DNA of 60,428 bases from NORP181 sp047623555 (GTDB taxonomy: Bacteria; Pseudomonadota; Alphaproteobacteria; Rhodobacterales; Rhodobacteraceae): the NCBI GenBank assembly GCA_047623555.1, contig JBLHMP010000012.1, positions 1 to 60,428 on the forward strand, in the 5' to 3' direction. This document shows positions 1-7,052 of this stretch, piece after piece. Numbering within the stretch: position 1 is the stretch's first letter; each line of letters begins with the position of its first letter. The notes under the pieces are model-generated. The model saw nothing but the letters and a program-made list of their open reading frames with translations, did not search any database and was not told the origin of the DNA. The position numbers and the translations under genes are program-made.

Positions 1-1
1 G

Positions 2-94
2 CTTGTCGAAGACGTCAATCTGGCGCTTTTGTACCTGCGCGAGAATGGCGCCTATGATGAGCTTTATGCCAAATGGTTCGGCGTGCGGCACTAA
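2..94 (+). CDS. C-terminal end of a solute-binding protein (partial)
   Basis: An open frame enters from the left edge and stops at TAA 92-94, giving the last 30 residues. The ending L-R-E-N-G-x-Y-D-x-L-Y-A-K-W-F-G is the usual C-terminus of periplasmic amino-acid-type (SBP_bac_3) binding proteins of ABC transporters. The rest of the gene lies outside the window, so neither substrate nor transporter partners can be named. It converges on the leftward gene that ends at 101. Confidence 0.6.
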   Translation, partial: LVEDVNLALLYLRENGAYDELYAKWFGVRH

Positions 95-100
95 GCCGAA

Positions 101-448
101 TTACGCCAAGGCCTCATCCGGCCCATCGCCGAAAAACGGCGTCATCTGCGCCACAATAACCGAATTTTCCTCAAGCGCGCGCTGCATCAATCCGCGTTCT
201 TCATCGCTGATTTCGTGGCCAACTTCTTCGCGTTCCTGCAAGGTGCCATATCCGGTCACATCCAACGGTGCCGTGTCGGCCTGTTTCAGGATTGCCACGG
301 TTTCGCGCACGGCTTCGGCCTCGTCTATGCCGCTGGCATAGCACATCAGCGCCGCACCCGTTGCATCTTTGGGAAGACCATCACCCTCTTTGCGGCCGAT
401 TTGAACGACCAGGGTATAGACCTGCTGTCGACTGGGTTTTTTGATCAT
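101..448 (-). CDS. Conserved hypothetical protein downstream of regA
   Basis: A 115-residue acidic, soluble protein without signal peptide, membrane segment or cysteine cluster; I do not recognise a domain. It starts 9 bp after the regA stop codon on the same strand, so it is probably co-transcribed with the RegA response regulator. The N-terminus is basic (MIKKPSRQQ), the middle is rich in Ala and Glu, and the C-terminus ends in GDGPDEALA. Position suggests a redox-regulon accessory role, but that is inference only. The plus-strand frames overlapping it lack matching codon use or a ribosome site and look like shadows. Confidence 0.75.
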   Translation of the reverse strand: MIKKPSRQQVYTLVVQIGRKEGDGLPKDATGAALMCYASGIDEAEAVRETVAILKQADTAPLDVTGYGTLQEREEVGHEISDEERGLMQRALEENSVIVAQMTPFFGDGPDEALA

Positions 449-457
449 AATTATACT

Positions 458-1012
458 CTAACGAGGGCTTCGTTTGGCCAGGATACGCTGTAACGTACGT
501 CTGTGCATGTTCAACCGCCGCGCCGTTTCGCTAACGTTGCGGTCGCACAATTCATAGACCCGCTGGATATGTTCCCACCGCACGCGATCCGCGCTCATTG
601 GGTTTTCCGGGGGAGGAGGGAGCTCGTCCGGCTTGGCCAGCAACGCGTTGGTGATGTCCGTCGCATCGGCCGGTTTTGAAAGATAATCCGTGGCGCCAAT
701 CTTGACCGCTGCCACCGCTGTGGCAATCGCTCCATAGCCGGTTAGCATTACAACCCGACTATCGGGCCGCTTGTCGCGCAACACTTCGACCACATCAAGG
801 CCATTCCCATCCTCAAGCCGCAGATCAACAACCGCATAGGCAGGTGGGCGCGCAGTGGCGATGGCCCGGCCCGCCGCGACAGAAGACGCCATTTCAACTT
901 CGAACCCGCGCTTCTCCATTGCTTTGGCAAGACGCCGCAGAAACGGTTCGTCATCATCCACAAGTAACAAAGATTTATCTGGTCCAATGTCCTGTGGATT
1001 GTGTTCGGGCAT
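458..1012 (-). CDS. regA: Redox response regulator RegA/PrrA/ActR
   Basis: 184 residues, the normal length for this family. It has an N-terminal receiver with the acidic pocket at D19-D20-D21 and the phospho-acceptor D63 (VVDLRLEDG), a proline-rich linker (PPPPENP), and a C-terminal Fis-type helix-turn-helix at about 150-182 ending RRTLQRILAKRSPR. The family regulates photosynthesis, respiration, nitrogen and carbon fixation genes in response to quinone and thiol redox state, after phosphorylation by RegB. A strong AGGAG lies before the ATG at 1010-1012. It is the third member of the regB-senC-regA cluster; senC lies upstream on the same strand with an 81-bp gap. Confidence 0.95.
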   Translation of the reverse strand: MPEHNPQDIGPDKSLLLVDDDEPFLRRLAKAMEKRGFEVEMASSVAAGRAIATARPPAYAVVDLRLEDGNGLDVVEVLRDKRPDSRVVMLTGYGAIATAVAAVKIGATDYLSKPADATDITNALLAKPDELPPPPENPMSADRVRWEHIQRVYELCDRNVSETARRLNMHRRTLQRILAKRSPR

Positions 1013-1093
1013 GTCGGCTCCTTAACGGTTTTTTCTTATTGTATCTATGGCCGAGTATTACCAGCACCACATCAAACGTCAAACATTCCCGTT

Positions 1094-1714
1094 TTACGCA
1101 TTGTCCAAAAAGCAGCCAATTCTGGCCGCCATGTCTTCCGGTTCAACATCGCGACGGAAAAATTCGACAAACCCATGTTCAGGCAGCACTAGGTAGCTGA
1201 ATGTCGAATGATCCACCAGATAATACTCATCATCGGCCGGATGGGCCTGGTAATATGTCCTATATACCTGACTGGCGGCTTTCACCTGCTCGGCGGTTCC
1301 GGTCAACCCAATCATCTGTTCGTGCATGTTATAGGCATAGTCGCCAATAACCTCGGGTGTGTCCCGCGCCGGATCAATCGAAATGAACACCGGCGTCACC
1401 GAATATCCGTTCTCGTCCAGCACATCGACGGCATCGGCATTGCGCGCCAGATCGAACGGGCAGACATCCGGGCAAAACGTATAGCCAAAGTAAAGCAGCG
1501 AAGGCCCGGTGATGACGTCTTTGTCGGTCACCGTCTTGCCGTCAGAATTCACCAGCGTGAAAGACCCGCCAATCTGCCCGGCCCCACCAGCAATCACACT
1601 GGTACGGCAACTGGCAAACACGTCATCCGAGGATCGAAACCCCGTGATAACCCAAATGCCAACCAAAAGAACAGCAAGACCAATAGTGGCGGCTGTTGCA
1701 ATAATTCGGGTCAT
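1094..1714 (-). CDS. senC: SCO1/SenC/PrrC copper-chaperone family protein
   Basis: 206 residues. An N-terminal membrane anchor (about 4-26) precedes a periplasmic thioredoxin-like domain with the metal-binding pair C81-x3-C85 (FCPDVCP) and the conserved histidine H168 (VDHS). Family members deliver copper to the CuA centre of cytochrome c oxidase and have been linked to redox signalling to RegB. It sits between divergent regB and co-oriented regA, the usual arrangement in Rhodobacteraceae. Start ATG 1712-1714; the intergenic space to regB (1715-1819) must hold both divergent promoters. An additional cysteine, C36, near the membrane could be a third redox residue. Confidence 0.93.
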   Translation of the reverse strand: MTRIIATAATIGLAVLLVGIWVITGFRSSDDVFASCRTSVIAGGAGQIGGSFTLVNSDGKTVTDKDVITGPSLLYFGYTFCPDVCPFDLARNADAVDVLDENGYSVTPVFISIDPARDTPEVIGDYAYNMHEQMIGLTGTAEQVKAASQVYRTYYQAHPADDEYYLVDHSTFSYLVLPEHGFVEFFRRDVEPEDMAARIGCFLDNA

Positions 1715-1819
1715 GGCGGTACCTTTGGCTAAGTGGCGGTGTGGTTGGCAGAACGGTTGATCGTATCACCGCAGACATCTATCACCATATACAGCCGATG
1801 CAATTGATCTGGGACAGGA

Positions 1820-3217
1820 ATGGACGACGTAAGCTTTGGAATTTTACACGGACAACACCGCAGCAACTGGCTACGCCTGCGGACGCTGATCCTACTGCGT
1901 TGGGTTGCGATTGGCGGCCAGTTGATCGCAATTCTGGTGGCGCAACATTTCTATCATCTGCAACTCGAACTTGGCCTGTGTTATCTCGCCGTTGGCGCCT
2001 CGGTTGTTGGTAATCTGATTGCCACTTTTGTGTTCCCTGAAAACAAACGCCTGTCAGAATCCGAGAATTTTCTGATGGTGCTGTTTGACCTTTTGCAACT
2101 GGCCTTTCTGCTGTTCCTGACTGGTGGTCTGAACAACCCTTTTGCGCTGCTCCTGTTGGCTCCGGTGACAATTTCGGCAAGCGTGATGTCGCTGCGGTCG
2201 ACCATCATTATCAGCAGTACCGCGATCATCCTGGTTTCAATCCTTGCCGGGTATCACCTGCCTTTACGCACACAAATGGGCTCAATCCTGCGGATTCCCG
2301 ACATTTTTGTGTTTGGCAACTGGACGGCGATTGTCATCGCAACGCTGTTTATGGGCGCCTATTCACGTCGCATCACGTCCGAGATGCATTCAATGTCGGA
2401 TGCGCTGGCCGCCACGCAAATGGCCCTGTCACGCGAACAGAAATTGACCGATCTGGGCGGTGTTATTGCCGCCGCCGCGCATGAATTGGGCACGCCGCTC
2501 GCCACTATCAAACTTGCCAGTGCCGAGCTAATTGAAGAACTGGGCGACCGCCCTGATTTACGCGAAGATGCGGCGCTGATCCGACAGCAGGCCAACCGGT
2601 GCCGTGACATCCTGCGCGACATGGGGCGGGCCGGCAAAGACGACCTGCATTTGCGGCAGGCCCCGCTGAGTGCCGTGATAAACGAGGCCGCCGAGCCGCA
2701 TATGAGTCGCGGAAAATTTATCCATTTTGAAGAGGGCCCCGGCGAAGGAGGCGACTATCAGCAGCCCTCAGTGCTGCGAAAGCCCGAAATGATCCACGGG
2801 CTGCGCAATCTGATTCAGAACGGCGTTGATTTCGCCCGCGCCAATGTCTGGGTCGAAGCGATCTGGACCGATGACACCATTTCTATCCGCATTCTGGATG
2901 ACGGTCCGGGATATCCGCCGCATCTGATTGGCCGTATTGGCGATCCATTCATGCGCCGCCGCCGCACAGACGTCGAACAGACCGCCCGCCCCGGATATGA
3001 GGGCATGGGGCTGGGCCTGTTTATTGCCAAAACCCTGCTGGAACGTTCTGGTGCCCAGCTGACATTTGCCAATGGGTCCGATTATATGCAGCCAGCCAAG
3101 ACCTCCAAAGAACGCTGTGGTGCCATTGTCGAAGTCATCTGGCCGCGCGGTGCAATCGACGCGCAGGTCGGGGATAACGTGGTGCCAATGGGACAAAACC
3201 AGCCGATTAGAATATAA
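1820..3217 (+). CDS. regB: Redox sensor histidine kinase RegB/PrrB/ActS
   Basis: 465 residues. The N-terminal half holds about six membrane segments (24-180), including the GGLNNPF motif at 102-108, recognised in this family as part of the quinone-sensing site. The DHp domain has the phospho-accepting H221 in AAAHELGTPLATI, and C261 (QANRCRDIL) is the conserved redox-active cysteine. The C-terminal HATPase domain carries DDGPGYP and EGMGLGLFIAKTLLERSGA. The start at 1820 fits the family N-terminus (short soluble stretch, then R-L-R-T-L-I-L-L-R-W). Divergent from senC. All catalytic motifs are intact, so it should be a working kinase for RegA. Confidence 0.95.
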   Translation: MDDVSFGILHGQHRSNWLRLRTLILLRWVAIGGQLIAILVAQHFYHLQLELGLCYLAVGASVVGNLIATFVFPENKRLSESENFLMVLFDLLQLAFLLFLTGGLNNPFALLLLAPVTISASVMSLRSTIIISSTAIILVSILAGYHLPLRTQMGSILRIPDIFVFGNWTAIVIATLFMGAYSRRITSEMHSMSDALAATQMALSREQKLTDLGGVIAAAAHELGTPLATIKLASAELIEELGDRPDLREDAALIRQQANRCRDILRDMGRAGKDDLHLRQAPLSAVINEAAEPHMSRGKFIHFEEGPGEGGDYQQPSVLRKPEMIHGLRNLIQNGVDFARANVWVEAIWTDDTISIRILDDGPGYPPHLIGRIGDPFMRRRRTDVEQTARPGYEGMGLGLFIAKTLLERSGAQLTFANGSDYMQPAKTSKERCGAIVEVIWPRGAIDAQVGDNVVPMGQNQPIRI

Positions 3218-3237
3218 TCGCAGACATTACCCGCCAA

Positions 3238-3265
3238 TTAACTTGGGGTTAATGCGCCATTAACC
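3238..3265. promoter_or_regulatory. Tandem CtrA-type binding sites (TTAA-N7-TTAA-N7-TTAA)
   Basis: TTAA occurs at 3238-3241, 3249-3252 and 3260-3263, each pair separated by exactly 7 bp, which gives two overlapping full matches to the CtrA consensus TTAA-N7-TTAA. The second pair is also a perfect palindrome, GGTTAATG-CGC-CATTAACC (3247-3265). A further inverted pair GGTTAA-N5-TTAACC lies at 3283-3299, directly before an ATG. Located between regB and the divL-like gene, so it is a likely control site for the latter. Assignment to CtrA is inference from the consensus. Confidence 0.6.
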
Positions 3266-3299
3266 TTTTTGACGTTTGGTGAGGTTAACGTTCTTAACC

Positions 3300-4847
3300 A
3301 TGGCGATCCTGATGTTATTGACCCCAGACTGGATTTTATTGCTTGCTATTAGCATGGCCTGTGCAACCGGCGCTGTGTACTGGTTATCACGTCGATCTGT
3401 TTCCGCGCCCCAACGCCCCTTAGACCTTAGTAACAAGGTGTATTTGTTCGCTGAGGAAACGCTGATTGACGCCAGCGCGGGTGCTCCGGCATTGCCTGAT
3501 TGCACCCCTGAAACCACTGACTGGCAGCGATTGCACCAATTGTTTAAAGACAGGTTTCCAGAATTCCCAGACGCCTTTGAAAAGGTCAAATCACAGGGCC
3601 GAATGACCATAGCGGCCAATACCGACAACGATGCGGGGACGATTCTGGGCGAATGGGTCGATGGCATTACCCGGATTGAATTGCGCGACCCATCGGTGAG
3701 CGCCGAGCAAAATGCTAAGGCATTGCCGCCATCGCAAGAACTGGAAACATTGCGCACCGCCGTGGATGAGGCCCCAAACCCGGTTTGGCGGGTCGAGGAA
3801 AACGGCACTGTTGGTTGGTATAACAGGGCATATGCAACCGTTTACAAAAAAGTGCGCAAGACCAAACCCAATTCATCACAACCCCTGTTCAGCCCCTCAA
3901 AAAAATCCCGAACAAGCGGCCAGGTCCGACGCATGTCCATCGCTGTTCCTGACAGTGACAAGGCCTATTGGTTCGACGTTTCAACCGAGCAGCATGATGG
4001 CTATTGCCTGTTTTACGCCACGGACATCAATGCCGTCGTGGATGCCGAAATCGCCCAGCGTAATTTTGTACAGACGTTGGCCAAAACCTTTGCACAGCTT
4101 TCCATCGGCCTGGCAATTTTTGATCGCAACCGTCAATTGGTGTTGTTCAATCCCGCACTGATCGACCTGACCGCATTAAACGCTGACTTTCTAAGCGGCC
4201 GGCCCAATCTGTTTTCGTTTTTCGACCGGCTTCGTGATAGCCAGATGATGCCCGAACCCAAGAACTATAATGGCTGGCGTCACCAAATGGCCAATCTGGT
4301 GGCCGCGGCGGCCGACGGTCGGTGTCAGGAGACCTGGTCACTACCATCCGGTTCTGTCTATTCGGTTAATGGACGACCACATCCCGACGGTGCCGTTGCC
4401 TTTTTGTTTGAAGACATCACCGCCGAAGTGACCCTAACCAGGCGGTTTCGTTCGGATCTTGAGCTTGGCCAATCAATTCTGGATAACCTGAGCGACGCCA
4501 TTGTCGTGTTTGGCGCAGATGGGGTTCTGACGATCTGCAATACTGCCTATCGCACCTTGTGGGACGTCAATCCAGACGGCAGTTTTGCCAATGTCACCGT
4601 TCTGGATGCCACGCGAAGCTGGCAAGAAAAATGCGACGCAACCCCGGTATGGGGGGACATCCGAGACTATGTTGTTGGCCGCGAAAACCGGGTAGAGTGG
4701 AGGGCGAAAGTACAGCTCAAATCCGGGGAAACCTTGACCTGTACGGTGAACCCGGTGCAATCCCGCGCAACAATGGTCAGCTTTTCTTTGCCGGGCACAA
4801 ACACAGAAACGGACACAAAACAACACGAGACAACAGAAACAGACTGA
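3300..4847 (+). CDS. DivL-like PAS-domain protein lacking a histidine kinase domain
   Basis: 515 residues from ATG 3300; TTG 3276 and GTG 3279 are alternative starts, and no clear Shine-Dalgarno picks one. A single N-terminal membrane segment (about 4-28) is followed by PAS-like modules at about 160-240 (NPVWRVEENGTVGWYNRAY), 270-380 (QLSIGLAIFDRNRQLVLFN) and 395-505 (LSDAIVVFGADGVLTICN). No H-box or ATPase domain follows; the protein ends at TETD. The gene precedes tsaE, as divL does in Caulobacter as I recall, and a PAS-only DivL is reported for Rhodobacter capsulatus, where it affects CtrA phosphorylation and gene transfer agent output. The DivL name is inferred from domain content and neighbourhood; the CtrA-type boxes upstream agree with it. 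Confidence 0.7.
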   Translation: MAILMLLTPDWILLLAISMACATGAVYWLSRRSVSAPQRPLDLSNKVYLFAEETLIDASAGAPALPDCTPETTDWQRLHQLFKDRFPEFPDAFEKVKSQGRMTIAANTDNDAGTILGEWVDGITRIELRDPSVSAEQNAKALPPSQELETLRTAVDEAPNPVWRVEENGTVGWYNRAYATVYKKVRKTKPNSSQPLFSPSKKSRTSGQVRRMSIAVPDSDKAYWFDVSTEQHDGYCLFYATDINAVVDAEIAQRNFVQTLAKTFAQLSIGLAIFDRNRQLVLFNPALIDLTALNADFLSGRPNLFSFFDRLRDSQMMPEPKNYNGWRHQMANLVAAAADGRCQETWSLPSGSVYSVNGRPHPDGAVAFLFEDITAEVTLTRRFRSDLELGQSILDNLSDAIVVFGADGVLTICNTAYRTLWDVNPDGSFANVTVLDATRSWQEKCDATPVWGDIRDYVVGRENRVEWRAKVQLKSGETLTCTVNPVQSRATMVSFSLPGTNTETDTKQHETTETD

Positions 4848-4888
4848 TCCTGCTTGCGACCGGGAAATGGGCCAGTCATTGTGGTCCC

Positions 4889-5365
4889 ATGATCCAATCG
4901 CCCCATTCCCTCACCCTGCATTCCGCCCAAGAAACCGCCCAACTTGCGGTGAGGCTTGGCGTACTCTTGCGACCGGGCGATTGTCTGCTGCTTGATGGGC
5001 CAATTGGTGCCGGAAAAACCCATTTTTCCCGCCATCTTATTCAGTCGGTTTTGCACCTGATTGAGGACGTACCATCGCCAACTTTTACCCTTGTGCAGAC
5101 CTACGACACTCAGGCCGGAGAACTGTGGCACGCCGACCTTTACCGTCTAACTAGCCTGGACGAGATCGAAGAGCTTGGCCTGACAGATGCTTTTGACACC
5201 GCAATCTGCTTGATCGAATGGCCTGACCGGCTAGGAACATTGACCCCAAAACATGCCCTTATGCTGCGGCTAGAACCGGATAGCAAACAGGAAATGGTTC
5301 GCCATCTGACATTCGAATGGACGACGCCCCGATGGTCGCAGATTTTGGGACAAGTATTGCAATGA
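4889..5365 (+). CDS. tsaE: tRNA t6A37 biosynthesis ATPase TsaE
   Basis: 158 residues from ATG 4889, chosen because the homologous region begins shortly after it; the frame stays open further upstream but overlaps the preceding gene. Walker A GPIGAGKT at 37-44, the switch segment VPSPTFTLV, and HADLYRL followed by E-E-L-G-L are all typical of TsaE (YjeE). It acts with TsaB and TsaD to attach the threonylcarbamoyl group to A37 of ANN-decoding tRNAs. Its stop overlaps the amgK start as ATGA, so the two are translationally coupled; tsaE, amgK, murU, addB and addA form one tight rightward operon. Confidence 0.93.
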   Translation: MIQSPHSLTLHSAQETAQLAVRLGVLLRPGDCLLLDGPIGAGKTHFSRHLIQSVLHLIEDVPSPTFTLVQTYDTQAGELWHADLYRLTSLDEIEELGLTDAFDTAICLIEWPDRLGTLTPKHALMLRLEPDSKQEMVRHLTFEWTTPRWSQILGQVLQ

Positions 5366-6363
5366 CCGATCGCTTTGAACAAATCACCGCGTTTTTGGCA
5401 CAAACCGACTGGGCAAATGCAACCCGAACGTTCCTCGCCGGCGATGCGTCAGCACGACGTTACGAAAGGCTGACGAATCCAGACGGAATAACCGCCGTTC
5501 TGATGGACGCCCCCCCAGAGTCCGGCGAAAAAATCCAACCCTTTGTTCAGATTTCCCGGCATTTGTCCGCGCATGGTTTTAGCGCCCCGGAAATATATGC
5601 AGAAGATGCCGAGGCCGGTCTAATCCTGCTCGAAGATTTGGGCGATGACCTGTTTACGCGGGTGATTTCAGCCGATCCGCAGTCAGAAACCCAGCTATAT
5701 CAAGCCGCCTGTGATGTCCTGATCAGGCTTCACCAGATTGATTGTCCGCCCCTGACGGTTTTTGACCCATCGCTGATGACCGAACAGGCCGGGCTGGTCT
5801 TTCCCAGCTATCAGCAGGTGATTACCGGCCAACCGATGCCCGATGCGCTTGCGTCATTTCAGACCGTGCTAAAGGATATTTTGGCCAGATACACACAGGC
5901 CAAACCGGTCATGATCCTGCGCGATTACCACGCCGAAAACCTGCTTTGGTTGCCGGATCGGATTGGCGTTGCACAGGTTGGGTTGCTTGATTTTCAGGAT
6001 GCGTTAATCGGCCATCCGGCCTATGATCTGGTCTCGCTACTTCAGGACATTCGCTGCACTGTATCGCCCGAGACAGAAACCGCAACAATCAGACACTATA
6101 TCACCCAAACAGGCACCGATGAGCAGCCATTCAAAACCGCCTATGCCGTGTTGGGTGTGCAACGAAACCTGCGAATTCTTGGCGTGTTCGCGCGTCTGGC
6201 AACAGAATATGGCAAGCCACATTATGTCGACCTTATCCCGCGTGTCTGGGATCATGTAACACGTGGGTTGCAACATCCTGCCCTGACGCCGCTGGCCGAT
6301 ATTCTGATCCCGGCTCTGCCCAGTGGCACCCCCGAAAACTTGCAACATCTCAGGCTGCCATGA
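5362..6363 (+). CDS. amgK: N-acetylmuramate/N-acetylglucosamine kinase AmgK
   Basis: 333 residues, aminoglycoside-phosphotransferase fold. Visible motifs are a nucleotide-binding N-lobe with the strand FLAGDASARRYERL, the catalytic loop LRDYHAENLLW and the metal-binding DFQDALIGHPAYDL. AmgK phosphorylates the anomeric carbon of MurNAc or GlcNAc, feeding MurU in the recycling route that bypasses de novo UDP-MurNAc synthesis. The ATG at 5362 overlaps the tsaE stop, and its own stop overlaps the murU ATG (ATGA at 6360). The direct amgK-murU pairing makes the specific name more secure than fold alone would. Confidence 0.88.
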   Translation: MTDRFEQITAFLAQTDWANATRTFLAGDASARRYERLTNPDGITAVLMDAPPESGEKIQPFVQISRHLSAHGFSAPEIYAEDAEAGLILLEDLGDDLFTRVISADPQSETQLYQAACDVLIRLHQIDCPPLTVFDPSLMTEQAGLVFPSYQQVITGQPMPDALASFQTVLKDILARYTQAKPVMILRDYHAENLLWLPDRIGVAQVGLLDFQDALIGHPAYDLVSLLQDIRCTVSPETETATIRHYITQTGTDEQPFKTAYAVLGVQRNLRILGVFARLATEYGKPHYVDLIPRVWDHVTRGLQHPALTPLADILIPALPSGTPENLQHLRLP

Positions 6364-7052
6364 CCATACATCCCAATGCTGTAATGCTATTTGCCGCTGG
6401 ATTTGGCACCCGAATGGGCGCTTTGACTCAGGACCGGCCCAAACCCCTGATTCATGTGGCAGGCCGACCGCTGATTGATCACGCGTTAGATCTGGTCGAT
6501 GCCATCAATCCCGACAGGATCGTCGCGAACCTGCATTACAAACCCGAGATGCTCGCCGAACATCTGACACCAAAGGGTGTGTTATTGTCCCATGAACAGC
6601 CCGACGTTTTGGAAACCGGCGGCGGTTTGCGTGCTGCCCTGCCCCTGTTGGGCGACGCGCCGGTCTATACGCTGAATCCTGATGCAATTTGGGTCGGGCC
6701 CAATCCTTTGCAGATGTTGAAAATGGCGTGGAATCCCGACGAAATGGATGCCCTGTTGATTTGCATTCCCACCGCGCAGGCCGTGGGGTTTCAGCGCGAT
6801 GGCGATTTTGACGTTGATACCCAGGGCCATATCAGGCGCGGCACGCAACTGGTTTATGGCGGCGCGCAGATTATCAAGACCCAAGGGCTTTTTGATATCG
6901 ACGAGCCTACGTTTTCGCTGAACCTGCTGTGGGATAAAATGTTGCACAAAAACCGGCTTTTCGCGCTAAACTATCCCGGACAATGGTGCGATGTTGGCAA
7001 TCCTGCTGGCCTTGCCCTGGCGAAATCCATGCTGGAACATGCTGATGTTTGA
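6360..7052 (+). CDS. murU: N-acetylmuramate alpha-1-phosphate uridylyltransferase MurU
   Basis: 230 residues, a sugar-nucleotidyltransferase. The signature AAGFGTRMGALTQDRPKPL (12-30) is complete, and E-T-G-G-G-L-R-A-A and the NPDA metal site follow. The short length without a C-terminal beta-helix matches MurU rather than GlmU or RfbA. It turns MurNAc-1-phosphate into UDP-MurNAc after AmgK, a route known to give intrinsic fosfomycin tolerance in organisms that have it. Coupled to amgK by a 4-bp overlap; the addB start lies inside its last codons. Confidence 0.88.
   Translation: MTIHPNAVMLFAAGFGTRMGALTQDRPKPLIHVAGRPLIDHALDLVDAINPDRIVANLHYKPEMLAEHLTPKGVLLSHEQPDVLETGGGLRAALPLLGDAPVYTLNPDAIWVGPNPLQMLKMAWNPDEMDALLICIPTAQAVGFQRDGDFDVDTQGHIRRGTQLVYGGAQIIKTQGLFDIDEPTFSLNLLWDKMLHKNRLFALNYPGQWCDVGNPAGLALAKSMLEHADV

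Noticed and set aside
5317..5361. Longer N-terminus for AmgK
   Set aside because: The upstream in-frame codons overlap tsaE; the ATGA junction at 5362 gives the natural start.
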